NCBI GenBank assembly: GCA_023299895.1
Contig: JALZWI010000061.1
Span: 1 to 12,465 of the forward strand
Origin: Arenicella sp.
GTDB lineage: Bacteria > Pseudomonadota > Gammaproteobacteria > Arenicellales > Arenicellaceae
Length of the DNA: 12,465 nucleotides
Direction: 5' to 3'
Below are positions 1 through 7,712 of this stretch, one piece after another. Each line of letters starts with the position of its first letter. The first letter of the stretch is position 1. Made by a program: the position numbers and the translations under genes. Under the pieces are notes generated by a model that was given only the letters and a program-made list of their open reading frames with translations, did no database searches and had not been told where the DNA came from.

Positions 1-455
1 AAAAAAAAAAATCCACCAACGGCAATGTCATCAACACAGAACCCCGCGATATGTACCTCTCCCGCGTGGCCGCAATGCAAGCAGGCGTGCCGATCGTGCC
101 AATTGTGATACATAATTCGATTGATGTGGCACCGAGCACCGAGTTCATCATACGGCCAGCTACGGTTAAGGTGACTGTATTGCCACCAGTCGATACATCT
201 GATTGGCGGCCACGAACCATGGCCAAGCATGTCGAGGAAGTTAGGGATATGTTTTTGATCGAGCTTGATCAGATGAAATATCAAACACTTTCGCCAAAAC
301 GTCGAACACGTAAAAAAACAAACATCAAAGTTTCTGCTAAGGCCCTGAATGAAAGTGAAAAGTCTAGCCAAGCGAAGAGCATTATGAGACCTGTTTCTAC
401 GGCTAGAAAAGCTAAAAGTAAAGCCAGTTCAATACAACAAAAAGGCAAGGCTTAA
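1..455 (+). CDS. plsC: 1-acyl-sn-glycerol-3-phosphate acyltransferase, C-terminal part (PlsC / HAD-IB-PlsC fusion type)
   Basis: This is the 3' end of a gene that begins before the window; the frame is open from base 3 to the TAA at 453-455. The family acylates lysophosphatidic acid to phosphatidic acid at the cytoplasmic membrane. The visible family signature is AMQAGVPIVPIVI (about 72-110), the last conserved block of PlsC enzymes. It is followed by IRPATVKVTVLPPVDTSDW and HVEEVR, a pattern I associate with the HAD-IB hydrolase/PlsC fusion proteins paired with PlsB2 in mycobacteria. The catalytic HX4D and PEGTRS blocks would lie upstream and cannot be checked. The last 55 or so residues form a Lys/Arg/Ser-rich tail outside the normal domain, perhaps for contact with acidic membranes (inference). 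The residues encoded by bases 12-70 lack the expected KKGAFH-type lead-in. Family assignment is fairly sure; the fusion subtype is less so. Confidence 0.75.
   Translation, partial: KKKSTNGNVINTEPRDMYLSRVAAMQAGVPIVPIVIHNSIDVAPSTEFIIRPATVKVTVLPPVDTSDWRPRTMAKHVEEVRDMFLIELDQMKYQTLSPKRRTRKKTNIKVSAKALNESEKSSQAKSIMRPVSTARKAKSKASSIQQKGKA
447..450 (+). promoter_or_regulatory. Ribosome binding site of plsB, inside the end of plsC
   Basis: AAGG, within a longer purine run from 438, lies 5 nt before the GTG at 456. It sits in the last codons of the upstream acyltransferase. With the stop codon directly abutting the start (TAAGTG), it supports the GTG as the real start and suggests translational coupling. 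Confidence 0.55.
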
Positions 456-2795
456 GTGCCAATCAATCCATGGCAAGAAGTATTATCTGATGCGAAAAAT
501 CAGTCAGCTAATTCAATGTTGTTTATCATCGATTCGGCTAACCAAGTTGAGGAACAGTTATTACGAAGTTGGTTAGATGAAACTCTAAAAAACACTGATT
601 ACACTGGCTCTGTTAATTACATAGTGGTTCAAATTGGTCATGACCTTGAAAATATTGACAGTGATAAATTAAGTGCCGCTTTATTGATAGAGGCTGATAC
701 GGTTCTTGTTCCTGTGCGAGTGGTATGGAAGAGTAAACTTGATAACCCAAACATTGCCGATGCTGATAAGCCAAGATGGCGTGATTTGATCAGAGGTAAC
801 TCTCGTAAGCCGAGTTACCGCAAAGCTGAAAAAATAATTGACTCTGATCCTTCTCGAGCGGTTTGTGTGATGGGTGTGCCTGCTTCGCTGGGTTGGTTAA
901 AAGGGGAGTTTGAAGAGCGTCAAAAGAATGCAATCTTAGATAAAAATTTAGCCGAATTCGTTGCTAATCAAGCCAGTTTAGCACTTGAAATTGCAGAGCG
1001 TCGTCTTCGGGGTAGCCGTTATAAAGTTCCTCAACAAGTCGCACGGCGTATCCAAGTCAGTGACCGTTATAAGCGAGGCTTACAGACAGTTATTACCGAA
1101 ACCGGTGAAACAGAAGATGCTCTACGACAACAAGCCTTGCCGATTTTTAAAGAGTTAGTCGCGATACCCCATAATTTTTGGCAAGATGTGATGGCGACAT
1201 TTAATCGCTGGGTGATTAGACTGGGTTATGAAAATGAACTGGTGATAGATCAAAAGCGTTTGGTGCGATTTCGCAAAATTGTGCGCGAACACCCTAGCGC
1301 ACTGTTGTGGACACACAAGACACACATGGATGGCTTGATCATGCAGTCGGTACTCTTTGAAAATGATTTTCCGACACCGCATACCATGGGTGGTATTAAT
1401 ATGGCTTTTGCTGGTGTTGGTTTTTTGGCTCGACGATCAGGAGCAATTTTTATTCGTCGCTCGTTTCAAGATAACCCATTGTATAAATTAGTGCTGCGTA
1501 ACTATCTGTCTTATTTATTAGAGAAGCGTTTTCCTTTAACGTGGTCTTTTGAAGGTACGCGCTCTCGGGTTGGTAAGCTGATGCCACCTAAATATGGTAT
1601 GTTGAAATATGTCATGGATGCGATGGTCGAATCGAATGCAGATAGCTTGCATGTGATTCCGGTGGCAATTAATTATGACATGATTAATGACGTTAAAGAC
1701 TATGCTCATGAACAAGGCGGTGGTGTTAAACGTCCAGAAACACTGAGTTGGTTTATCAGTTATTTGCGTCGCTTACGCCAGCCACTTGGTCGTATCTATG
1801 TGGATTTTGGCGAGCCTGTTGTTATCGACAAAACTGAGCTTAATGACGACCCATTGCAGCTCACAAAGACCGCATTAAAAGTAGGTTTTGAAGCGAACCG
1901 AGTTACCCCGATCACATTAACGTCATTGATGTGTTTGTCTTTGTTAGGTTCGTCTCCGCGTGCACAAACGCTTGAAGAAATCAGTCAAAATTTACACCAG
2001 TTACAGACTTGGGCACGCAGTCGCAAGGTTCGATTTACCAGTGACTTCGACGATGCAAATCAAGACCATATGCAAGAAATTATTGATGCCATGGTTCGCA
2101 ATGAGTTGATTGTTCGTTATGACGAAGGTCCTGAAACTGTTTACGCACTTGATGCTGATCAGCATGCGATTGCCAGCTATTATCGAAATACAATCGTCCA
2201 TCATTTTGTCACTAAAGCAATTATTGAACTGGCGTTAGTTGGGGCAGCTCGACGTGAAACTGGTGCGCTTGATCGATTTTGGTATGAAGCTAACCGCCTT
2301 AGAGATTTATTTAAGTTTGAGTTTTTCTATGCACCGGCAGAAGATTTTCGAAAAGACGTGCAAACAGAACTCAGTCACTATGATACAGATTGGGAGAGTA
2401 AGCTTGAAAGAGAAAAGGGTTATGCACAAGGCTTATTAAAGAGCGCCACACCCTTAATTGCACATGCTACTTTACGACCATACATTGAAGCTTATCGTAT
2501 TCTGATTGATGTATTTGCTGGGCTCCACGCAGACCAAACTCTAGATCAAAAAGCAGCACTTGCCTCTGCTTTTAAATACGCCAAGCAAGCGTACTTACAA
2601 CGCAGAATAAGCAGCAAGGCATCGATTGGTGAACTGTTGTTTAAGAACGCTTATAAAGTAATTGAAGCGCAAAATTTATTAGAGCCAGGTGGAGATGATG
2701 TCAAACAATGTCGTAAAAAAGCCAGCAAACGTTTGCGCGCACTGACTCATCAGTTAGAGCATATTCGAATACTCGCACTGCCCGATGATTTTTGA
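456..2795 (+). CDS. plsB: Glycerol-3-phosphate 1-O-acyltransferase (PlsB family)
   Basis: The enzyme transfers an acyl chain to position 1 of glycerol-3-phosphate, the first step of phospholipid synthesis, at the inner membrane. Its 779 residues are close to E. coli PlsB (about 807) and mycobacterial PlsB2 (about 789). The four acyltransferase blocks are visible in order: HKTHMD at 287-292 (the HX4D catalytic pair H287/D292), GAIFIRRSF at 329-337, FEGTRS at 365-370 (substrate phosphate binding), and VIPVAINYD at 400-408. The long N-terminal and C-terminal regions, both rich in charged helices, are typical of the PlsB rather than the short PlsC family. The GTG start directly follows the TAA of the preceding acyltransferase, so the two genes form one operon supplying consecutive steps to phosphatidic acid. 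No convincing terminator follows. The N-terminal part reads more like PlsB2 than E. coli PlsB, from memory only. Confidence 0.93.
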   Translation: MPINPWQEVLSDAKNQSANSMLFIIDSANQVEEQLLRSWLDETLKNTDYTGSVNYIVVQIGHDLENIDSDKLSAALLIEADTVLVPVRVVWKSKLDNPNIADADKPRWRDLIRGNSRKPSYRKAEKIIDSDPSRAVCVMGVPASLGWLKGEFEERQKNAILDKNLAEFVANQASLALEIAERRLRGSRYKVPQQVARRIQVSDRYKRGLQTVITETGETEDALRQQALPIFKELVAIPHNFWQDVMATFNRWVIRLGYENELVIDQKRLVRFRKIVREHPSALLWTHKTHMDGLIMQSVLFENDFPTPHTMGGINMAFAGVGFLARRSGAIFIRRSFQDNPLYKLVLRNYLSYLLEKRFPLTWSFEGTRSRVGKLMPPKYGMLKYVMDAMVESNADSLHVIPVAINYDMINDVKDYAHEQGGGVKRPETLSWFISYLRRLRQPLGRIYVDFGEPVVIDKTELNDDPLQLTKTALKVGFEANRVTPITLTSLMCLSLLGSSPRAQTLEEISQNLHQLQTWARSRKVRFTSDFDDANQDHMQEIIDAMVRNELIVRYDEGPETVYALDADQHAIASYYRNTIVHHFVTKAIIELALVGAARRETGALDRFWYEANRLRDLFKFEFFYAPAEDFRKDVQTELSHYDTDWESKLEREKGYAQGLLKSATPLIAHATLRPYIEAYRILIDVFAGLHADQTLDQKAALASAFKYAKQAYLQRRISSKASIGELLFKNAYKVIEAQNLLEPGGDDVKQCRKKASKRLRALTHQLEHIRILALPDDF

Positions 2796-2897
2796 TCCTT
2801 CAGCTAAGCACTGTTGAGATTTTTTCGTGAGCCGATTTATTGATTTCAAGAAAAGGTTAGTATCGGTGCTGCATCAATATCTTATTGTATTTTGAAA

Positions 2898-2909
2898 TAA
2901 CAATTGTTA
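2898..2909. repeat. 12-bp perfect palindrome upstream of the lipoprotein promoter
   Basis: TAACAATTGTTA is identical to its reverse complement. It ends 8 bp before the proposed -35 element, a place where an activator or repressor could bind. It is AT-rich, so chance is possible. Confidence 0.4.
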
Positions 2910-2916
2910 ACTTGAT

Positions 2917-2946
2917 TTTACGATTGTTGCCTTGCTCAACTATAAT
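2917..2946 (+). promoter_or_regulatory. Sigma-70-type promoter for the OmpA-domain lipoprotein gene
   Basis: A perfect -10 hexamer, TATAAT, is at 2941-2946. A weak -35, TTTACG (4 of 6 matches to TTGACA), is at 2917-2922 with an 18-nt spacer. Transcription would begin near 2953, giving a leader of about 75 nt to the ATG at 3029. It lies in the 224-bp gap after plsB, so the lipoprotein is probably transcribed separately from the acyltransferases. Confidence 0.55.
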
Positions 2947-2953
2947 CAATCTT

Positions 2954-2965
2954 TGATAATTATCA
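2954..2965. repeat. 12-bp perfect palindrome at the predicted transcription start
   Basis: TGATAATTATCA is a perfect inverted repeat starting 8 bp after the -10 hexamer, on the expected transcription start. The GATAAT/ATTATC content recalls pieces of a Fur box, but it is shorter than the usual Fur 7-1-7 site, so no regulator is assigned. Confidence 0.4.
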
Positions 2966-3028
2966 CATTCTGAAATAGTAAATTGGGTTTTCTATTTCGA
3001 GTTTTATTAATTTATCGGGTTGAATATC

Positions 3029-3646
3029 ATGAATATAAAATCACTTAGTTCATTAACAATAATAGGTTTATTGTTGTCTGCTTGTTCCAATTACGTTGCC
3101 AATCCTGATTTTCCAAAACAAGGCCCAATGTTTGTTTTAAAAACAGAGCCTACGCCAGAACCGATTCTTGAACCAATCCCCGAGCCTGTAATGTCTGTGT
3201 CAGAGCAAAATAGCCAAGCAATAGACGCGTTGAATGCATTGGGTTTTGATACTCAAGAGTCGGTACAAGGTGTGGTCGTGTATTTGCCGCCGAGTATTTA
3301 TTTTGATAGTAATGGGTCGGACATAAACCTTGATGCACGTACAAAAATAGCAGAGGTATCATCAGAAATAAATAAGGACTATTTAATCAGCAGAGAAATA
3401 GAAGTTTCTGGCCATACAGATACTGTGGGTGATGAGAAGTTAAATATGGCTACTTCTAAACTCAGAGCAGAGGCAGCCGCAGCTGAGTTGGTTTTTTCTA
3501 ATGTTGCCTTAACTCGGATTAAGATGACCTGGTTTGGAGAAACAAGACCTCGAGTGGAAGAATATACGGCTGATGGGAAACCAATTCTTGAGAACCGTGC
3601 TCTTAATCGGCGGGTAGAATTTACAATCTTAAATCCAGGGCATTGA
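3029..3646 (+). CDS. OmpA-domain outer-membrane lipoprotein
   Basis: A 205-residue lipoprotein predicted to bind peptidoglycan from the outer membrane. Residues 1-18 form a signal peptide ending in a lipobox, LSAC, with the lipidated Cys at 19. The following residue is Ser, not Asp, so Lol-dependent transfer to the outer membrane is expected. Residues 40-53 are a short Pro-Glu repeat linker (EPTPEPILEPIPEP). Residues 83-200 are an OmpA C-terminal-like domain with YFDSNGSDI near 91, GHTD at 128-131 and NRRVEF at 193-198; the Asp and Arg of these blocks normally hold diaminopimelate. The protein is shorter than OmpA and has no beta-barrel, so it is closer to Pal or YiaD-type lipoproteins. An upstream in-frame TTG at 3020 exists, but the ATG at 3029 gives the more normal signal peptide. 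The next gene follows after 104 bp on the same strand. Confidence 0.85.
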   Translation: MNIKSLSSLTIIGLLLSACSNYVANPDFPKQGPMFVLKTEPTPEPILEPIPEPVMSVSEQNSQAIDALNALGFDTQESVQGVVVYLPPSIYFDSNGSDINLDARTKIAEVSSEINKDYLISREIEVSGHTDTVGDEKLNMATSKLRAEAAAAELVFSNVALTRIKMTWFGETRPRVEEYTADGKPILENRALNRRVEFTILNPGH

Positions 3647-3672
3647 TACGCGTTAATTTTAATGCTGTATTT

Positions 3673-3716
3673 TGAACGTTATATGGCTTGCTAATCGTTT
3701 CAGAATTTTACGTTCA
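3673..3716. repeat. Inverted repeat between the lipoprotein and ankyrin genes
   Basis: TGAACGT at 3673-3679 is the exact reverse complement of ACGTTCA at 3710-3716, 30 bp apart. A TATAAT at 3720-3725 follows, but no good -35 is seen. It may be a split operator for a promoter of the next gene, or chance. It is too loosely spaced for a terminator and lacks a T-run. Confidence 0.25.
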
Positions 3717-3750
3717 TCATATAATAAAACTTATTAATTAGTAGGGTGAC

Positions 3751-5142
3751 ATGTTGGCATCTTTAGATGAGGTTTTTCTTGAAACAGTTAACTCACAAAG
3801 GGGTGGAGTGTTCATTGACGAGCTTTGGGCAGATAGACAATCGTCCAATTATCGAAGAAAATTACGTCAGTGTACAAAAACGAAGTATTATTTGGAGATG
3901 GATGCTAATGACTTAACAGAAACCGAAGTGGTTTCTGCGATAGCCCAATTTAAATTAATTCTGGGTGATCAATCAGCTTATCGAAAGGCAACTGATTTTC
4001 TCGAGAGTAAAACTTCTGGTGTTATGGTCTTCCACCATAGTCATTTACTAGCCGCAAATGTTTTGCATTTAGTTTCAAGGCTAATGCGTTACACGCAGCG
4101 TCAAAATTTAGAATGGAAATTCGTTTTTTTTGGTGACGACAAAGCAATGAAGTCGTTGAAAATAGATCAGTTATTCATAGAAAAAACTTACCCTTCTAAA
4201 AAAATCAAAAGCGCCACAAAAAAACAAATATTGACGATTACTACAGGCCTTATCTGTCTCGCTATCTTAGCCTTAGTGTTTCTTGTAAAACCAGATTCGA
4301 AAGAGACTTCTGATAATATTAATTCGATTGACGCAGCAGCAATTATTGAATCTGATGATTTACAAGTAAACAAATACACAGAAGAAACAACTCCGAGTAC
4401 TGAATCGCTTGAAATAATTCGTCAATCAAAATTGCGTGATCTCGAGTTTAACGGAATGTTGGCGGAACTTGATTCACAGGTTCCTGTTATTAATGAAAAT
4501 GACAGGCTTCCCAGTACAACTGTTAACGAGTCAGTCAGTACAGCGCCTAAAATCTCACAAAGCAATATCGAGCACCCTTTACAATTATCGTCTGGCGCTG
4601 AAGACGCAATTCGAAATAATGATTTGGGAGTTGTTCAAAAGTTACTTTCCTCAAATGTGTTACGCTCGTCTAAAAATAATAATGGCCAAACACCATTAAT
4701 TATCGCAACTAATAGCGGTAACCACCAAATAGTTGAATGGCTATTAAGTGAAGACTCGCTAGTTAATTCAACTGACCTTTATGGCCGTAGCGCTATTTTT
4801 TATGCATCAATTAACGGCGACGATGCTCTACTTGAGATTTTATTAGAAGCTGGCGCGCAGGTTGATATTGCCAGCAACCTTTCCAAGACGCCCTTGATGG
4901 CGGCTGTTCACAACGAACATTTTTCCATTGTTGAAACATTATTAAAGAACGATATTGATATTGACGCAGTTGACCATTCTGGCTGGTCCGCAATTTTTTA
5001 TGCTGTTTGGAACTCAAACACCAGCATGGTGGAACTGTTGATTGATAATGGTGTTAATACGAACATAAAGGATAATAGCGGACTTAGCTTAATTGAAATT
5101 GCTGAAGCCAGAGGGAATGCTAGTATTGTAGATTTGCTTTAA
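3751..5142 (+). CDS. Single-pass membrane protein with an ATPase-like N-terminal domain and periplasmic ankyrin repeats
   Basis: A 463-residue protein that I cannot name. Residues 1-150 are predicted cytoplasmic. SGVMVFHHSHLL (89-100) followed by LEWKFVFFGD (120-129) is laid out like the Walker B and sensor strands of ExeA/GspA or DamX-type AAA domains, but no Walker A P-loop is present and the acidic DEAH position reads HHSH. This would be a non-catalytic relic (inference). A Lys-rich stretch (149-158) precedes one membrane segment at 159-180, so the positive-inside rule puts the C-terminus in the periplasm. A Ser/Thr/Glu-rich linker follows (about 181-280), then five to six ankyrin repeats from 282 to the end. 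AGGGTGA 2 nt before the ATG serves as ribosome binding site. Gene order suggests it works with the OmpA-domain lipoprotein before it. Ankyrin repeats imply a protein-binding role; no enzyme residues are seen. Confidence 0.8.
   Translation: MLASLDEVFLETVNSQRGGVFIDELWADRQSSNYRRKLRQCTKTKYYLEMDANDLTETEVVSAIAQFKLILGDQSAYRKATDFLESKTSGVMVFHHSHLLAANVLHLVSRLMRYTQRQNLEWKFVFFGDDKAMKSLKIDQLFIEKTYPSKKIKSATKKQILTITTGLICLAILALVFLVKPDSKETSDNINSIDAAAIIESDDLQVNKYTEETTPSTESLEIIRQSKLRDLEFNGMLAELDSQVPVINENDRLPSTTVNESVSTAPKISQSNIEHPLQLSSGAEDAIRNNDLGVVQKLLSSNVLRSSKNNNGQTPLIIATNSGNHQIVEWLLSEDSLVNSTDLYGRSAIFYASINGDDALLEILLEAGAQVDIASNLSKTPLMAAVHNEHFSIVETLLKNDIDIDAVDHSGWSAIFYAVWNSNTSMVELLIDNGVNTNIKDNSGLSLIEIAEARGNASIVDLL
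4594..5139 (+). repeat. Ankyrin repeat array within the membrane protein
   Basis: About 33-residue units are recognisable at residues 282-308, 310-342, 343-376, 377-409, 410-442 and a partial one at 443-463. Each has a TPLxxA-like first helix and an IVExLL-like second helix. Units 3 and 5 share the run SAIFYA, and the DNA is also similar there, which fits duplication of a two-unit block. The last unit stops at DLL, in its second helix, so the array lacks a full C-terminal cap. Confidence 0.8.
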
Positions 5143-5154
5143 ATAAATTTAGAG

Positions 5155-5206
5155 TTAAATGTTTTTACGGGTTTTCTTTCGTATCTATCTCAGTAATAAC
5201 ATTTAA
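5155..5206. repeat. Inverted repeat in the convergent gap before tex
   Basis: TTAAATGTT (5155-5163) is the exact reverse complement of AACATTTAA (5198-5206). It occupies most of the 89-bp space between the converging ankyrin gene and tex. The arms are AT-only apart from one pair and the loop is 34 nt, so it is a poor intrinsic terminator. No stronger terminator is seen for either gene. Confidence 0.25.
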
Positions 5207-5231
5207 AATATCGATGTAAATTGTTTGGATG

Positions 5232-7559
5232 TTATTTTTTAAACGCAGCAGCCAGTTTCGAAGCCATGGCAGTATTGGTCATCGGTTTGGCGCTTTGTTG
5301 CTTTTGTTGAGATTTAGTAAGTGGTTTGTTTTTAGGTTTGCTTGGCTGACTTCGGTCTCGTTGATCTTGTTTTGTGTCTTGCAAGCGCATAGTTAAGGCA
5401 ATACGTTTGCGAGGAATATCTACTTCCATTACTTTGACTTTAACAATTTGTCCGGCTTTGACGACTGAGTGCGGGTCGTCGATAAATTTATCGGCAAGAC
5501 ATGAGATATGCACCAAGCCATCTTGATGTACCCCAATATCAACGAATGCACCAAAGTTAGTTACATTGGTCACCGTGCCTTCTAGGATCATTTCTTCGGA
5601 TAAGTCTTTAAGTGTTTCAACGCCGTCTTTTAAGTTGGCTGTTTTAAATTCAGGGCGTGGATCTCGCCCTGGCTTATCAAGTTCAGCAATAATGTCGGTG
5701 ACGGTCGGTATGCCAAACTGATCAGTGATAAAGTCTTCAGGTTTCAACGTTTTTAAAAAGTTGCTATCACCGATAATCGAATTGATTTCACGGTCATGTT
5801 TCTGGGCAATTTTTTCGACAATTACATAGGCTTCAGGATGAACTCCAGAGGCATCTAAAAAATTGTCACTATCAGAAACAATGCGTAAAAAACCAGCGGC
5901 TTGTTCAAAAGTTTTATCGCCGAGTCGAGGTACATTTTTTAAGGCATCACGGTTTTTGAAACTACCATATTTGTTACGGTAATCGACGATGTTGCTGGCG
6001 ATTGATTCGTTTAAGCCTGATACCCGTTTTAGTAAAGGCATCGATGCCATATTCAAATCAACTCCGACATCGTTTACGCAATCTTCTACCACGGTATCAA
6101 GTGACCGCACCAATTGGTACTGATTGACGTCGTGTTGGTACTGACCAACCCCGATTGCTTTGGGTTCAATCTTTACTAACTCAGCAAGTGGGTCTTGCAG
6201 TCGGCGGGCGATTGATACAGCGCCGCGAATGGTTACATCTAAATCTGGGAACTCCTTGGCAGCGAATTCAGATGCAGAGTAAATCGATGCACCAGCTTCA
6301 CTAACAATAATTTTTGTGAGCTTTAATTCTGGGTGACGTTCTATCAGTTCGCCAGCCAACTTATCAGTTTCACGTGACGCGGTGCCATTGCCAATGGCAA
6401 TTAACTCAGCGCCATGTTTTTTAGCTAGAATCGCTATTTCAGCAATGGCAGTATCCCATTGATTTTTTGGCGCATGGGGATAAATCGTACCTTGATCAAG
6501 GTACTGACCAGTGCCATCGACAACAGCTACCTTTACACCCGTTCGTAAACCCGGGTCTAAGCCAATCGTGGTTTTTGCGCCTGCTGGAGCAGCTAATAAC
6601 AGATCGGTTAAGTTTTTGGCAAACACTCTAATGGCTTCTGCTTCTGCTTTTTCGCGTAACTTAAATATCAGATCACTACTGATGTGCATAAGCACTTTAA
6701 TTTGCCATGTCCAATTGACCACCTGCATTAACCACTCATCTGCAGGTCGATCTTGATTGCTAATGTTCCAGTATTTGGCAATCATTTGTTCACAAGGGTG
6801 CGCTAGCGCACCAACAAAGCCACCTTCGGGTGCTTCTAAGTCTAAGGTGGACATCAATATGCCTTCATTTCGACCACGAAAAATAGCCAAAGCCCGATGC
6901 GAGGGTATCTTTTTATAAGGTTCTTGGTAGTCAAAATAGTCTTGAAATTTAGCACCTTCCTGTTCTTTATCTTTAGTCACTTTAACACTCACAACGGCTT
7001 TATCTTCAAGTACAGTACGAATGCTGGCCAATAATGTTGCGTCCTCAGCGAAGCGCTCCATCAAAATCGCACGTGCTCCGTCTAAAGCGGCTTTGATGTC
7101 AGCTACGGGTTTGTCTTGATCGTCGCTTAGATATTTCTCAGCTTCTGTTTCTGGCGTTAAGCTAGGGTTATCTAGCAAACTTATTGCCAGAGGCTCCAAT
7201 CCTGCTTCTAAGGCTATCTGTGCTTTGGTGCGACGCTTAACCTTATATGGTAAATATAAATCTTCCAGTGTCGTTTTAGTCTCAGCTAAGTTGATGGACT
7301 TTGTTAAATCATCCGTTAGCTTGCCTTGTTCGTCAATGCTCTTGAGTATTGACGAACGGCGATCCTCTAACTCTCGTAAATATTTTAAACGTTCTTCAAC
7401 TTTGCGCAATTGAGTGTCATCCAAGCCGCCTGTGACCTCTTTACGGTAACGTGAAATAAACGGCACAGTGGACCCTTCATCAAGTAGTTCAACAGCACTG
7501 ATAATTTGTTTGGTTTGAACGGAAAGTTCATTGGCAATACGATTTTCAATCGACAACAT
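5232..7559 (-). CDS. tex: Transcription accessory protein Tex (S1 RNA-binding domain protein)
   Basis: A 775-residue cytoplasmic nucleic-acid-binding protein, almost the same length as E. coli YhgF (773). Tex is known as a conserved RNA-binding factor acting with the transcription machinery. Domains in order: the N-terminal helical Tex domain with the hallmark [17 protein letters not shown] (32-48) and [13 protein letters not shown] (101-113); the YqgF/RNase H-like domain from about 329, with GLDPGLRTG (333-341) and GNGTASRET (390-398); helix-hairpin-helix elements at about 500-570, with [16 protein letters not shown] and [11 protein letters not shown]; and an S1 domain at about 657-727, with [16 protein letters not shown] and GLVHIS. 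A basic Lys/Gln-rich tail of about 50 residues follows, ending AAAFKK. The start is the ATG at 7559, with only a weak purine-rich site before it. It has its own promoter and is not grouped with its neighbours. Confidence 0.97.
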   Translation of the reverse strand: MLSIENRIANELSVQTKQIISAVELLDEGSTVPFISRYRKEVTGGLDDTQLRKVEERLKYLRELEDRRSSILKSIDEQGKLTDDLTKSINLAETKTTLEDLYLPYKVKRRTKAQIALEAGLEPLAISLLDNPSLTPETEAEKYLSDDQDKPVADIKAALDGARAILMERFAEDATLLASIRTVLEDKAVVSVKVTKDKEQEGAKFQDYFDYQEPYKKIPSHRALAIFRGRNEGILMSTLDLEAPEGGFVGALAHPCEQMIAKYWNISNQDRPADEWLMQVVNWTWQIKVLMHISSDLIFKLREKAEAEAIRVFAKNLTDLLLAAPAGAKTTIGLDPGLRTGVKVAVVDGTGQYLDQGTIYPHAPKNQWDTAIAEIAILAKKHGAELIAIGNGTASRETDKLAGELIERHPELKLTKIIVSEAGASIYSASEFAAKEFPDLDVTIRGAVSIARRLQDPLAELVKIEPKAIGVGQYQHDVNQYQLVRSLDTVVEDCVNDVGVDLNMASMPLLKRVSGLNESIASNIVDYRNKYGSFKNRDALKNVPRLGDKTFEQAAGFLRIVSDSDNFLDASGVHPEAYVIVEKIAQKHDREINSIIGDSNFLKTLKPEDFITDQFGIPTVTDIIAELDKPGRDPRPEFKTANLKDGVETLKDLSEEMILEGTVTNVTNFGAFVDIGVHQDGLVHISCLADKFIDDPHSVVKAGQIVKVKVMEVDIPRKRIALTMRLQDTKQDQRDRSQPSKPKNKPLTKSQQKQQSAKPMTNTAMASKLAAAFKK

Positions 7560-7602
7560 TCAAGTTTTCTTCAGGGGGGTAGGGTATTAAAATTAGAGCT
7601 TG

Positions 7603-7632
7603 ATTATCAGCTGATATGGTATCGAGTTTCAA
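7603..7632 (-). promoter_or_regulatory. Sigma-70-type promoter for tex
   Basis: On the minus strand, TTGAAA (7632-7627) is separated by 18 nt from GATAAT (7608-7603). These match the consensus at 5 of 6 positions each. Transcription would start near 7596, leaving a leader of about 36 nt to the ATG at 7559. Confidence 0.6.
7605..7616. repeat. 12-bp perfect palindrome overlapping the tex -10 element
   Basis: TATCAGCTGATA equals its own reverse complement and covers part of the proposed -10 and the spacer next to it. This is a natural position for a repressor site. No regulator is suggested by the sequence itself. Confidence 0.4.
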
Positions 7633-7712
7633 GCAGAATCGACTCTGGTCGAGCTAGGTTCAAACAAAATATGACAACCGTTTCTCGAAGAAGCAGTTAA
7701 CTATCGATCAGC

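Noticed and set aside
2800..2825. Possible intrinsic terminator after plsB, ending in six T residues
   Set aside because: The only pairing before the T-run is CAG with CTG, 3 bp, and mismatches interrupt any extension. It is too weak to call a terminator.
3720..3725. TATAAT before the ankyrin gene as an independent promoter
   Set aside because: No hexamer resembling TTGACA occurs 16-18 bp upstream and there is no extended -10. It is noted only in connection with the nearby inverted repeat.
7684..7698. Small hairpin downstream of the GST gene
   Set aside because: The stem is only TTCT with AGAA around a 3-base loop, with no T-run after it on the transcribed strand. It is not a terminator.
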